Shown here: positions 36,003-46,030 of the stretch, one piece after another
Position numbering within the stretch: position 1 is the stretch's first letter
Layout: every line of letters starts with the position of its first letter
From: VRUE01 sp963824705
GTDB taxonomy: Bacteria; Actinomycetota; Thermoleophilia; Solirubrobacterales; 70-9
DNA length: 64,000 nucleotides
Direction of reading: 5' to 3'
Assembly: GCA_963824705.1 (NCBI GenBank)
Contig: CAWGQE010000003.1
Location: 1,116,001-1,180,000, forward strand
Position numbers and translations under genes: made by a program
Notes under the pieces: generated by a model
Seen by the model: the letters and a program-made list of their open reading frames with translations, nothing else
Databases searched by the model: none
What the model was told of the DNA's origin: nothing

Positions 36003-38419
36003 GCCGCTTCCCGTTGCGCTACGCGCGCCGGAACATCCTGATCGGCCCGGGCGGGGAGGCGGCGGCCCTCTACCGCGCCGACACTGTCGCCTACCCCTTC
36101 CTGCCCACCTCGCAGAAGTGGGCGCTGCTGCATCGGCTGGAGCGCTTCGCCCACCTTGCGGGCGCCGACTTCGCCGCTCTGGAGGGTGCAGCGCTCCTAT
36201 CCCGGCCGAGCGCTACCCGGCCGAGCTGGCCGGCCTTCTCGACCGAGACCACGGCGACCCCGAGGGCTGGCGGCGCTACCTGGATGGCCACGAGGCGCGG
36301 CTGCGCGACCTCGGCTCCCATATCCCCGAGGTCTACGTCGCGGTCTCCCTGACCGAGGCCGGCGACGGGCCAAAGGCACTGCGCTCCTTCGGCCGGGTCA
36401 GGCGACGCGTCGAGGAGCTTGCCGGGGTCGGCGGGCCGCGGCCGATCTCCGGCGCCGAGCTGGAGGCGCTGGCCGGGGTCGAGCAACGCACCTTCGAGCG
36501 CCTGAGCGGCGCGATCGCCCTGCAGCGCGCCTCGACCCGCGAGCTGCAGTGGCTGCTTTGCCGCGCCTGCTACCCGCGGCGTCGCCGAGCCTGCGCTCGA
36601 TCGCCACTGGGAGCCCGACGCGCTGGTCGTTGTGGCGCCGGACGGCTCGGCGGCCTATGAGCCGCTGGAGCACGACCTCTGGCGCTGCGCCAACGCGCCC
36701 GCCACCGAGGAGGTCGGCCAGCCGCCCTCGCTCGTGGTCGAGGCCGAGGAGGGAACCTCCTACCAGTCCTTTCTCTGCGCCGGGTCGCTCGCCGAGGAAG
36801 CCGAGTTTCCCGGCGCCGCCGAGCTTCTCTTCGAGCCGGTCGAAGGCGCCGGGTTCCCCGTCGACGCCGTGCTCTACGCGCGAGTGGGTCGGCAACCGCG
36901 AGGCGCTCGGCCAGGTGCGACGGCGCATCCTCGACGTCGAGCACGCCTACCGCGAGCAGCTCGAGGGGGCGAGCGGGCCGGGGGTGCTGGCCGAGGAGGA
37001 CCGCGAGCTCGCCCGCGAGTACGAGGCGATCCTGCAGTCCTCGGCGCACCCGCCGATGCTGCGGGCCTCGCTCTCGCTCGCGGTCGGCGCGCCCGACCGC
37101 GAGGAGCTGGAGCGCCGGGTCGGCGCCCTGCGCGAGCGCTTCGGCGAGGTTGCCCTGCACCGACCGCGCGGCCTGCAGCACGCGCTCTTCGCCGACCACC
37201 TGCCTCAGCCCGGCGCGCGGCTCGGTGCCCGACTACCTGCAGCAGATGACCGTCGAGCAGTTCGGCGCGATGGTCGCCACCGGCAGCTCGGAGGTCGGCT
37301 CTCCGGCCGGCATCTACATCGGCCACACGCCGTCAGGCCGGCCCGGTTGCGCTACGACCCGACCGAGGCGCCGCGGACCGCGCGGCCCTCCGGCGTCCTG
37401 CTCGCCGGCACGCTCGGCTCGCGGCAAGACCCTGGCCGCGCAGGCGATCGCCTTCGCCGCCCAGCGACGCGGCTCGCTCGTCGTCGACTTCGACCCCAAG
37501 CCCGACCACGGCCTCGACCGCGTGCCCGAGCTGGAGGGCGAGGTCGAGGTGCTGGAGCTCTCCGGCGACCCCGAGCACCGGGGCAAGCTCGACCCGCTGC
37601 GGATCGGCCTGCCCGAGCTGCGCGAGGAGCTGGCCTCGAGCTATCTGATCGAGCTGCTGCGCGACCCGCCGCCGGCCTGGGAGAACGCGATCGACCGCGC
37701 GGTGCGCGACGCGGTGCGGGCCGGCGAGCGCAGCCTGATGTGCGTCGTCGCCCGGCTGCGCGGGAAGCGAGGTCGACGCCGCCCGCGAGGCCGGCGAGGC
37801 GCTTGACGTCCTCTCTGACTTCGGGCTTGCGCGACTCGGGTTCGCACCGATCGAGGAGGCGGCCTAGTGGCGGCCGAGCCCTCGGTGATCACTATCCGCA
37901 CGCCGGGATTGTCCTTGCCCGACCCCGGCGCCTCCCGCGAGACTTACACCCGCGCCGAGCGCGTCTCCGTGGCGACGCTCACTCTGGTCGCGGCACAAGC
38001 TCTGCGCCTCGTCAGCGGCAACCGCCAACGACACAAGTTCGTGCTGCTGGACGAGGCGTGGTTTTTCATCAAGTCGGTCCAAGGTCGCGCCCTGCTCAAC
38101 AGGGTCATCCGCCTCGGCCGCGCCTTCAACGCCACTGTCGCTGTGGCGACGCAGCGCCTCGCGGATCTCGGCGACCTCTCCGAGCTGTTCGGCGTCTACT
38201 TCCTCTTCGGCCAGGAGACCGAGGCGAGAGGCGCGGGCGGGGCTCGCGCAGATAAGCCTCGACTCCGAAGGGGCGCTCGGCTTTCGCCTGACCGAATACC
38301 GCCAGGGCCTCTGCCTGATGCGCGACCTCGACGGGCGGGTCGGCGAGGTGCAGATCGACCTCGTCTTCGAGGAGCTGCTGGCGGCGCTCGACAACACGCC
38401 GAAGGCGGTCTCGGCGTGA
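35999..38419 (+). pseudogene. VirB4-like conjugation ATPase, many +1 frame breaks
   Basis: Reassembled product is about 800 aa: RFPLRYARRNILIGPGGE, RYPAELAGLLDRDHGD, VDAVLYA/EWVGNREALGQVR, Walker A GTLGS/GKTLAAQAIAF, FDPKPDHGLDRVPELEGEVE, LLDEAWFF (Walker B) and MRDLDGRVGEVQIDL. Frame changes are needed near 36175, 36207, 36577, 36881, 37218, 37339-37355 (two), 37422, 37768, 37832-37848 (two, or one deletion) and 38227. Most are +1; I see no stop codon caused by substitution. Family motifs are well kept, so decay is recent, the sequence is wrong, or the message is recoded. Confidence 0.75.
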
Positions 38420-40605
38420 GGGCGCGGCTCGCTCTGCGCCGCTGGCGAGGGCCGGTGTTGACGGCACTCGCGCTCAGCGCCGTAGTGGTTTTGGCCGGCC
38501 ATCCTCTCGCCAGTGCCGCGACCGACGTCTGGGGGAACGTCGGCCCGGCGCCTCAGCTCGGCTCAAACGGGCTCTTCGGCCGCTACCCGCTCAGCCACTA
38601 CACGCTCGATCAGCACTTCGACGCCGTCTCGGCGTCGTTGACCGGCGGCGTCGACGTCTCCGGCGTGCCGCCGATGATCGCCTACTTCCTCGCCTCGATC
38701 CTCTGGCTGGCGACGAGCTTCCTGGCGAACCTGCTCATCACCCTTTTCAGCTTCGCGTTTTCTTTGGATTTGGTCGGCGGGTCCCAGGCGACCGGCGGGG
38801 CCGGGGCACTCGGGCCGGTCTCCCAGGCGATCCACTCCATCTACGCCAACGTCTTCGGGCCGCCGTGGCTCGTCCTTGGCGATCACGATAACCGGCCTGT
38901 GGGCGTCTGGAAGTCGCTTCTTCAGCGCCGCCACTCCGAGACGGTCGGCGCCTTGGCGCTCTCGCTGGTCTACGTCGTTCTCGCGCTCTTTTTCGTCGTG
39001 CGGCCCGGCCCGACGATCGCCGCGGCTTCTGCGTGGACGAACCAGATGTCGGAGGCCTTCCTCTCGATCTCCGACCACGGCAGCCCCGGGGGCGGGCGAC
39101 AGGCGACCGAGGGCGCGGCCAACCAGCTCTTCGACCTCCTCGTCTTCAAGCCGTGGGTCGTCCTCAACTTCGGCGGGCTCGAACACTGCGCCGTCTCGGG
39201 CACCGGCTCGGGAGACGCCGACCCCGAATCGGCTCCGGTCAGGCCGCTGTCCTCGAGCCCCGGCCGAGACGCGGCGCTCGCCCGTCGCCTGGCGGGCGGG
39301 ACCGAGGTGAGTGCCGACGGCAAGGTCTGCATCAACAACGCGAACAAGTACGCGCCGCACTTCCTGCGCTTCAGCCTCGGCGCCGACGGGCAGGACGATC
39401 GCAGCGCCGAGTACGACGCGCTGAACGACGGCGATTCCTCGAAGCTGCCTGACGCCGACACCGCAAGGCGCGGCTACCGGCTCGGGGTCGCCGACAAGCC
39501 CGCGACCGACGCGATGGAGGCGGGCGGCCAGTTCCAGCGGCTGCTGCTGGCGCTCGTCCTCTTCGGCGGCGAGCTCGGCGCGATCCTGCTCTTGGGCTCG
39601 CTCTCGGTCGGGATCATCCTCGCCCAGGTTCTGCTGCTCTTGCTGCTGGCCTTCTCCCCGGTGGCGCTCGTGGCGGCGGTCATCCCGGGACGCGGCCACG
39701 CCTTCTTCAAAGGCTGGCTGGAGAAGCTGGCCGGCTACCTGCTACGCAAGGCCGCCTACTCGCTGATCCTGGCGACCCTGCTCGCGGTCGCTGGTGCCTT
39801 GGCGAGCGCCACCGCTCAGCTCGGCTGGCTCATGACCTTCGGCCTGCAGTCCCTCTTCTTCTGGGCTGTCTTCCTACAGCGGAAGACCCTTGCCGACAGC
39901 CTGATCGGGATCGCGACCGGGCCAGGCGCGCCGGGTCGCGAGGGGACGGTGCGGGTGTTGGCGCTCTACGCGGGCGCCCGCGTCGGCGGCAAAGCGTTGC
40001 GCCCGATCCGGCGAGGGGCTAGCTCGGCGATGCGTGCGCCAGGCCGTCTCTTCGGCGGCGCCCTTGGCTCTCGCGGCGGCGGGAAGCCAAGCAGCCGGAC
40101 CGCGTCGCCTGCGCCGCGCTTTGGAACGAGCCACAGCGCTCCGGTCGGGGGCGGGGCGCCCAGCCTCGGCGCTCCGCGTCCGGCCGAGCGGAGGCGCTCA
40201 GCAGACGGCGCCGCCGATCCGGGGAAAGGCAAAAGCGACCGGCCCCGCTCGGCCTCGACGTCCTCAGAGCGGAAGCCGGCAGCGGGTGCGGTCTCCGCCA
40301 AAGGCGCCGGCAGGCGCTCGCCTCGCTCCCGACCGGAGACCAAACCCAAGCCGAAGGGAAAGGCGGACAAAGGCAAGCCGACGCCCGAGCGCTCGGGTGA
40401 GCGCAGGCCAAGGCAAGCGCCTCCCAGAGCCGCGGAGCCGGTTCGGAAAGTTGCCTCTCGGGACTCGGCGGCCAGTCTCAGCGAGGAGCTTCGCGCCGAG
40501 CGCGAGCGAGTCGGCAGAAAAGCGCCGCCCGAGCCGCAGTCCCCGGCTCGCCGCAAGAGCGCTCCGCCGCCGCGGCGCACGCCTCGAAAAGGCGGCGGGC
40601 GATGA
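38416..40605 (+). CDS. VirB6/TrbL-like polytopic conjugation protein
   Basis: 729 aa, GTG start overlapping the VirB4 stop. N-terminal signal/anchor, several transmembrane helices (~75-95, ~170-185, ~375-470), a long extracytoplasmic loop with conserved cysteines (LEHCAVSG, KVCINNANKYAPHFLRFSLG), and an Arg/Ser/Pro-rich C-terminal tail. Between about 38876 and 38904 the in-frame peptide DHDNRPV replaces what another frame reads as the membrane helix LAITITGLW, implying a compensated +1/-1 pair. Otherwise continuous. Confidence 0.8.
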   Translation: MRARLALRRWRGPVLTALALSAVVVLAGHPLASAATDVWGNVGPAPQLGSNGLFGRYPLSHYTLDQHFDAVSASLTGGVDVSGVPPMIAYFLASILWLATSFLANLLITLFSFAFSLDLVGGSQATGGAGALGPVSQAIHSIYANVFGPPWLVLGDHDNRPVGVWKSLLQRRHSETVGALALSLVYVVLALFFVVRPGPTIAAASAWTNQMSEAFLSISDHGSPGGGRQATEGAANQLFDLLVFKPWVVLNFGGLEHCAVSGTGSGDADPESAPVRPLSSSPGRDAALARRLAGGTEVSADGKVCINNANKYAPHFLRFSLGADGQDDRSAEYDALNDGDSSKLPDADTARRGYRLGVADKPATDAMEAGGQFQRLLLALVLFGGELGAILLLGSLSVGIILAQVLLLLLLAFSPVALVAAVIPGRGHAFFKGWLEKLAGYLLRKAAYSLILATLLAVAGALASATAQLGWLMTFGLQSLFFWAVFLQRKTLADSLIGIATGPGAPGREGTVRVLALYAGARVGGKALRPIRRGASSAMRAPGRLFGGALGSRGGGKPSSRTASPAPRFGTSHSAPVGGGAPSLGAPRPAERRRSADGAADPGKGKSDRPRSASTSSERKPAAGAVSAKGAGRRSPRSRPETKPKPKGKADKGKPTPERSGERRPRQAPPRAAEPVRKVASRDSAASLSEELRAERERVGRKAPPEPQSPARRKSAPPPRRTPRKGGGR

Positions 40606-41873
40606 GCCGGCGACGTTCGCGCGTATCGCTCTTGGCTCTCATAGCAACCGGCGTCGCAGCGGTCGTGGTGGCGACCCTCGCCGGCACGGTGATGGCGATC
40701 CTCGGCGGCGAACTTGCCTGCCTGGGCGGTGGCGGCGGCACTGCCGCCGCCACCCCGGCGACGCGGGCGGCCGTCAAGGAGATCCCGCCGGGACGGCTGC
40801 GGATCTATCAGGCCGCCGGCCGCAGGATCGACATCGACTGGAGCTTCCTGGCGAGCATCGGCACCCAGGAGTGCGGCAGCGGCAACTGCTCGGGGGTCAA
40901 CAGCTCCGGCTGCGCCGGCCCGATGCAGATCGCCTACGTGCGGGGCTCTGCCTGCAGCCCCGGCTCGGGCCCGACGATCTGGGAGCGCTACAAGGTCGAC
41001 GGCGACGGCGACGGCGTCACCGACATAAACGACCCCGCCGACGCGATCTTCACCGCCGCCCGCATCCTGCGCAAGGTGCTCGGAGCCCCGCCTGCCGGCG
41101 GCTCCTACGCCGCCTATCGGGAGGCGGCCTGCGGCTACTACGGCGCCTGCGCCGACTCGGTGGCCAACTACGCCGACGAAGTCATGGCCCGCGCGGTCGA
41201 GTACGGGTTCCGGGGCAAAGGCTCCCCGCCGCCTAAAGACCCAAAGCGGGCCGAACCCGCGAAGGGCAGCGCTGGTGGTAGCGGCGGCAGCTCATGCGGC
41301 TCTGCCTCCTCGGCGGGAAGCGCAAGCGGCAACGAGATCGTCCGCATCGCCGAGAGCCAGCTCGGGCGCACCGAGAGCCCGCCCGGATCGAACTGCAACC
41401 CCTACGGCCCCTGCGTCGAATGGTGCTCGCTCTTCGTCGCCTGGGTCTGGGAGAAGGCGGGCGTGCCGCTGAAAGGCGGCACCGCGCCCTACGCCTACTC
41501 GGGCTCCATATATGAATGGGCGAAGGCCCACGAAGCGGGGCCGTCGCTGCCGGGCGCAGCGGCCCCCGGCGAATCCCCGTTCTCCCAGGCCATTCCGAAC
41601 GGCGCCCGCGTCCTTCCCCCGACCGCGACGCCCGCGCCCGGCGACGCGGTCCTCTTCGGCTCAGGTCCGCAGGCGAGCGATCACATCGCGATCGTCGAGC
41701 GGGTCTTTCCCGGCGGGCAGATCACGACGATCGACGGCAACTACTCCGACCGGGTGGCCCGCGTCGGCCCGTTCCTGCCTTCGCAGGCGGTCGAAGGGGG
41801 CGAGCCGGCGCCGGTCTTCGGCTACGCCCAGCCTCCGGAAGCAGGGGGATCGGATGAAGGGGCGGTCCGATGA
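40602..41873 (+). CDS. Conjugation-associated cell-wall hydrolase (transglycosylase-like + CHAP/NlpC-P60)
   Basis: 423 aa. N-terminal membrane anchor (LLALIATGVAAVVVATLAGTV), a lytic-transglycosylase-like domain (~65-200: WSFLASIGTQECG... GCAGPMQIAY) and a C-terminal cysteine peptidase domain with catalytic Cys in CVEWCSLFVAWVWEKAG (~265) and His in SDHIAIVERV (~360). Same two-domain design as VirB1-like Tcp/TrsG proteins that open peptidoglycan for the secretion channel. Confidence 0.88.
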   Translation: MSRRRSRVSLLALIATGVAAVVVATLAGTVMAILGGELACLGGGGGTAAATPATRAAVKEIPPGRLRIYQAAGRRIDIDWSFLASIGTQECGSGNCSGVNSSGCAGPMQIAYVRGSACSPGSGPTIWERYKVDGDGDGVTDINDPADAIFTAARILRKVLGAPPAGGSYAAYREAACGYYGACADSVANYADEVMARAVEYGFRGKGSPPPKDPKRAEPAKGSAGGSGGSSCGSASSAGSASGNEIVRIAESQLGRTESPPGSNCNPYGPCVEWCSLFVAWVWEKAGVPLKGGTAPYAYSGSIYEWAKAHEAGPSLPGAAAPGESPFSQAIPNGARVLPPTATPAPGDAVLFGSGPQASDHIAIVERVFPGGQITTIDGNYSDRVARVGPFLPSQAVEGGEPAPVFGYAQPPEAGGSDEGAVR

Positions 41874-42388
41874 TCGACCGCCTCCGCTTTCTGCTCGACC
41901 GGCCGCTCGACCCTCTGGCCGCCCGCGCGATCGTTGTCTTCGCGACCGCGATCCTGCTCGGCTTCGCCGCCCTCTTCGTCCTCGCGGCGGGCGAGCCCGG
42001 GCACTCGGCGGCCCCCGGCCGGCAGGCCGTGCCGACGCAGCCGCAGGCGGCCCGCTCCTTCGGCGCCGCCCGGGCAAAAGCTGCTCCTTTGGCACCTCGC
42101 GCGTCTCACCGCCGCCGGCAGGACCCCCAAGACGAGAAGGGCAGCCCCGCCGCCAAGCGCGCGACGAAGGCCCTTCGCTCGCACCGCGCCCTGCAGCACC
42201 TCCCCTACAGGCACGCTCGCCTGAGCGTCCGCCTGGTCGGGGCGCGCGGCGGACGTGCCGTGCTCGCCGTGAGCGCGCCGACGATCTCTGCCGCGCGCCG
42301 AGGCTGGCGGTGGTTCCTGCGCCGCTACCGCGACAGCGGCGATGCCTATCTGACTAGCTTCGAGAGGGCCGGAGGACGAAATGGCTGA
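41870..42388 (+). CDS. Single-span membrane protein of the conjugation operon
   Basis: 172 aa. One transmembrane helix (AIVVFATAILLGFAALFVLAAG, ~20-41), then an Arg/Ala/Pro-rich linker and a small C-terminal domain (SVRLVGARGGRAVLAVSAPT...WRWFLRRYRDSG). ATG overlaps the hydrolase stop (ATGA). Function unknown; operon position suggests a channel accessory. Confidence 0.6.
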   Translation: MIDRLRFLLDRPLDPLAARAIVVFATAILLGFAALFVLAAGEPGHSAAPGRQAVPTQPQAARSFGAARAKAAPLAPRASHRRRQDPQDEKGSPAAKRATKALRSHRALQHLPYRHARLSVRLVGARGGRAVLAVSAPTISAARRGWRWFLRRYRDSGDAYLTSFERAGGRNG

Positions 42389-43202
42389 GCGTGCGGTCAG
42401 AAGGGGCCGGACTTCGCGGGTCGTGATGCTGAGCGGCGGGGCCGGCTCCTGGGGAGCGGCGCGGCGCACCGTCGACCGCCACGGGCGCAAGGGGCTCACG
42501 CTGCTCTTCGCCGACACCCTGATCGAGGACGACGACCTCTACCGCTTCGTGCTGGAGGCCGCATCGAACCTCACCGGCCGCCGCGTCCCGCCGGGACTAC
42601 TCGCGCGCACCGTGGCGATCCCCTCGCTCGAGGAAGGCCGCCACCGCCGCAGGCACCTCCTCGCCCTCGGTGCCGAAGCGAGCGAGTGGTGCCCAGCGCT
42701 GGAATGGATCGCCGAGGGCCGCGACCCCCATCAGGTCTTCGCCGACAAGCGCTACCTCGGCAACACGCGAGCCGATCCCTGCTCGGCCGTCCTGAAGCGG
42801 CGCTTCATGCGCCGCTGGCTGGAGGAGCACCGCGACCCCGCCGACACGGTCGCGGTCATCGGCTACGACTGGTCGGAGACCCGCCGCTTCGAGCGCGCGC
42901 AGCGCCACTGGGAGCCGTGGCGGGTCGAGGCGCCGCTCTGCGAAAAGCCCTATCTCTCCAAAGAGGAAGTCCTCGACTGGATGCGGGCCGAAGGCTTGCG
43001 CCCACCGCGGCTGTATGGGGAGGGCTTCCCCCACAACAACTGCGGCGGCTTCTGCCTGAAGGGAGGGCAGACCTTCACTCTGGTGCTCGGGCAGCACCCC
43101 GATCGCTACCGCTTCCACAAGCGGCGTGAGTGCGAGCTGCGGCGTCGGCTGGGCCGACCGTGGCCGAGGCGGCTGCGTGATGAGGAGGACCGACATGTCT
43201 AA
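42381..43202 (+). CDS. PP-loop (PAPS reductase/DndC-like) ATP pyrophosphatase family protein
   Basis: 273 aa, cytoplasmic. N-terminal PP-loop VVMLSGGAGSWGAARR (SGGxxS), followed by LLFADTLIEDDDLYRFV as in adenine-nucleotide alpha-hydrolases; later cysteines in NTRADPCSAVLKRRF and NNCGGFCLKGGQ could coordinate metal or Fe-S. Relatives activate substrates by adenylation in sulfur transfer or nucleic-acid modification (DndC is one). It lies inside the type IV operon with an 8-bp overlap, so it travels with transfer. Exact reaction unknown. Confidence 0.75.
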   Translation: MAERAVRRGRTSRVVMLSGGAGSWGAARRTVDRHGRKGLTLLFADTLIEDDDLYRFVLEAASNLTGRRVPPGLLARTVAIPSLEEGRHRRRHLLALGAEASEWCPALEWIAEGRDPHQVFADKRYLGNTRADPCSAVLKRRFMRRWLEEHRDPADTVAVIGYDWSETRRFERAQRHWEPWRVEAPLCEKPYLSKEEVLDWMRAEGLRPPRLYGEGFPHNNCGGFCLKGGQTFTLVLGQHPDRYRFHKRRECELRRRLGRPWPRRLRDEEDRHV

Positions 43203-43370
43203 ACGGGCCACTCTTCCGCCGGCCGCCCCTCGGGCCGCCCGTGCGGCCATCCGTGCGGCCACCTGTCCCGCCGCCTCGGAACTCGCCGCGAGTGGCCGCA
43301 CTCCGCGGCCCGTCGCCGATCGCGGGCCTCGCGTTTTGCCGACATTCCTCCGTCACCCAAAGGTCGGTCC
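43203..43370. other. Intergenic segment between PP-loop and VirD4-like genes
   Basis: 168 bases, the only sizeable gap in the transfer operon. It contains two copies of CCGTGCGGCCA ten bases apart and other GGCCGCC-type repeats. It could be a secondary promoter or oriT-like site, but no recognised nic sequence is visible. Confidence 0.3.
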
Positions 43371-46030
43371 ATGATGGGTGGCGATCGCTCCGATCCTCGT
43401 CCGATGCTGGCGATCTTCGCCGCCGCGGTGCTGTTCGCACTCTGGCGGCTCATATCGAGCATCCGTGTCGATCAGCTCCTCGCCTCGATCCTCTCGCTCG
43501 CGCCCCTCGCTCTCGCCGCCATCGCTATCGCCTCCGCGCTGGCTACGCATCGCTTCTTCGCAACCCGCCGCACGCTCCGATCGCGCCGTGCCGTCGCGAT
43601 CGTGCCTGCGGACGAGTTCGACGCCGAGCCCGATGCCGTGCTTCGCTTCGCCGCCCAGCTCGCCGCCAGCGAGCGCAGGGTCGCAGGCTGGGTCGACCGC
43701 CGGGCCAGCGCGATCCGCATCCGGCTCGCCGCGGATTCCGAGCGGCGGCTCGTCTACCTGATCGAAGTCCCCGAGCGCGCGAGCGAGGCGTTGCGCACCG
43801 CGCTTCGCAGCCTTCGAAGGCGTCGAGGAGCGGCCCGCCGAGGAGGTGCTGAGCGAGGGCGAGGTGGTGGGCGAGGCCGACGTCGAGGCCGACGATGGCG
43901 AGCCCGTGGTGCTGCGCACCGAGCTGGTGCTGGCCCGACCCAGCGTCGAGCCGCTGGCCCGGCTCTGCCCCGAAGCCCGATCCGCTGCAGCCCTTCGCCG
44001 CGGCGATCGGCCGCCTTCACTCAGGTGGGGAGGACGCGAGCGTCTGCGTCGACCTGCTTCCCGGCGAGCGGCTTCCGCGCGGCTCGGCTGCGGCGGCGGC
44101 TGCGACGGGAGGCCCGTCGCATCCACGGCGAGCGCCGCGACTGGGCGGCGCTCCTGAACGGCGAAGCAGCGCCGCCGCACGAGGCCCGATCCACAGGAAC
44201 AGGTCGAGCGCCGCGGGGCGGTGCAGGCGGTGGACGCGAAGCTGCGCGAGTCCGGCGAGCTGTTCGAGGCGCAGATCCTCTTGCGCAGCGAGGCGCCGAC
44301 GCCGCGGGCGGGCGGAAGCGGCGATGTCGGGCCTGCTCGCCGCCTTCCGGCCGCTGGCCGAGCGCAACTACCTGCGGGCCTCCGGCCTGCCGATCCCCGG
44401 CCTCACCTTCCTCGGCTCCGACCTGCCGCTGCGGCGGGGGCGCTTCGACCGCCGCTTCGCCACCGGCCTCTTCCGGCCCGCCAAAAAGACGATCCTCACG
44501 GCGCGCGAGCTGGCCGGCTTCCTGAAGCCGCCGACCGTCCACTGCGGCGAGCGCGACGTCCTGCGCTCGGGGGCGCTGCTATCGCCGCCGCCCGACCTTC
44601 CGGCCTTCGAGAAGGGCCGGGCAGACCTGATCCCGCTCGGCCGGGTCGAACACGAGAGTCGGGCGAGCGAATCGTCGGCGTCCAGGCCGCCGACACCTTC
44701 TTCACCTACATCGCCGGCCGCTCGCGCTACGGCAAGACCGAGGCGGCGATCGCCCAGTTCGCCCACCTCGTCCGGACGCGGTCACGGCGGCCTCTTCCTC
44801 GACCCCCACGGCGACGCCCTGGAGCGGATCGAGCCCTACCTCGCCGAGGTCGGGCGGCGAGCGGGTGGTGCGGATCGACCTCGGCCCTGGCAGTTCGCCG
44901 GCCGCTCAGCCGGGCTGGAACCTCTTCGAGTTGGGCGGCGACGCCGTGGAGAGCGAGGCCCGGGTCGAGGCGATCGTCGACGCCTTCGCCTCGGCGCTGG
45001 AGTGGGGCGAGCGCTCGACGCGCGCGATCAACCTCACCACCCAGGCCGCGGCGGCGCTGGCGTCGATCGCCGCGGCATGCTCGACGCCGAGCTGGCGCCG
45101 ACGATCTTCCAGATCCCGACGCTGCTGAGCGACGCGGAGTGGCGGGGGGCGGCGCTGCCCTTCCTGCCGCGCGCCGACCAGCGCTTCTGGACCGACCGCT
45201 TCCCGCTGCTGGCCTCCGAGGCGATCACCCCGGTCACCAACATGGTCGATCGCCTGCGCCGCGCTCCCTCGATCAGGGCGCTGCTCGGCCAGAGCCAGAG
45301 CACCTACCGGGTCCGCGAGGCGATGGACAAGGGCAAGATCGTCCTCGCCTGCCCGGGGACCGGGCGGCACCCGCGACCGGCTGATCGCCAACCTGCTGCT
45401 CTTCGACCTGCTGCACGCCGCGCGCGGCCGGGCAGAGCTCGCGCCCGAGCGGCGCAAGCCCTTCTGGGTCTTCCTCGACGAGGTGCAGAGCTATGACGGC
45501 GCCGCCTCGGGCAACCTCGCCGCGCTGCTGGAGCAGAGCGCCAAGTTCGGGCTGCGGGCGGTGCTCCTCAACCAGAACCCCGAGCGGCTCAGCGCCGCCA
45601 CCCTGAACGCGCTGACGACCAACCGCTCGCACCTGCTCGCCTCGACGCTCAACTCCCACGCCGCCTCGCTCGTGACCAAGGAGTGGGGCAGGCGCGTAAC
45701 CCGGAGGCGCTGACCAGGCTGGAGCGCTTCCGCTTCATCGCCCAGGTCACCCACGAAGGCGAGCTCAGCGCGCCCTTCGCGCTGGGCGGGGTCCGGGTCG
45801 AGGATGTCATGGGGGAGCCGGCCGCCGAGAATCCCGACCGCAAGGGAGGCGCGCCGCGTCGCCGAGCCCAGACGATCCGCGGATGAGGTGGCTGCGCACC
45901 TCGACAGCCTCGACGACCGCATCCTGGAGGCGCTGGAGAAGCGCCGAGGCGACGATGGAGCAAGTACGCAGCCGCCAGGGGGCCGAAGCCGACGCCTCGC
46001 GCGCCGCATGAGGGAGGAGGGCGCAATGGC
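43371..46030 (+). pseudogene. VirD4/TraG-like coupling ATPase, many +1 frame breaks
   Basis: Start ATG 43371, N-terminal membrane helices (AIFAAAVLFALWRLI, LAPLALAAIAIASALA). Rejoined frames give AGRSRYGKTE (Walker A), GHGGLFLDPHGDAL, RVVRIDLGPGS, ELAPTIFQIPTLL, DRLIANLLLFDLLHAARG and FWVFLDEVQSYDG (Walker B), the motif order of conjugative coupling proteins with AAA fold. Frame changes are needed near 43815, 43978, 44069, 44187, 44305, 44642, 44664, 44779, 44855, 45070 (two or -1), 45365, 45690 (two or -1) and 45863. The exact 3' end is unclear (about 46030). Confidence 0.7.

Noticed and set aside
36156..38255. 699-aa plus-strand frame in the VirB4 region as a genuine protein
   Set aside because: Only parts (e.g. 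EWVGNREALGQVR) match the ATPase; the remainder is Arg/Pro-rich off-frame text between break sites.
43203..43370. Origin of transfer
   Set aside because: Short repeats are present but no recognisable nic motif or flanking relaxase gene; kept only as an intergenic feature.
36207..45865. Quadruplet decoding of CGRN as arginine in place of base skipping
   Set aside because: At well-placed sites (Walker A GSGKT, GHGGLFLDPH, GGTRDR) the conserved residue required is Gly, which base skipping gives and Arg insertion would not.
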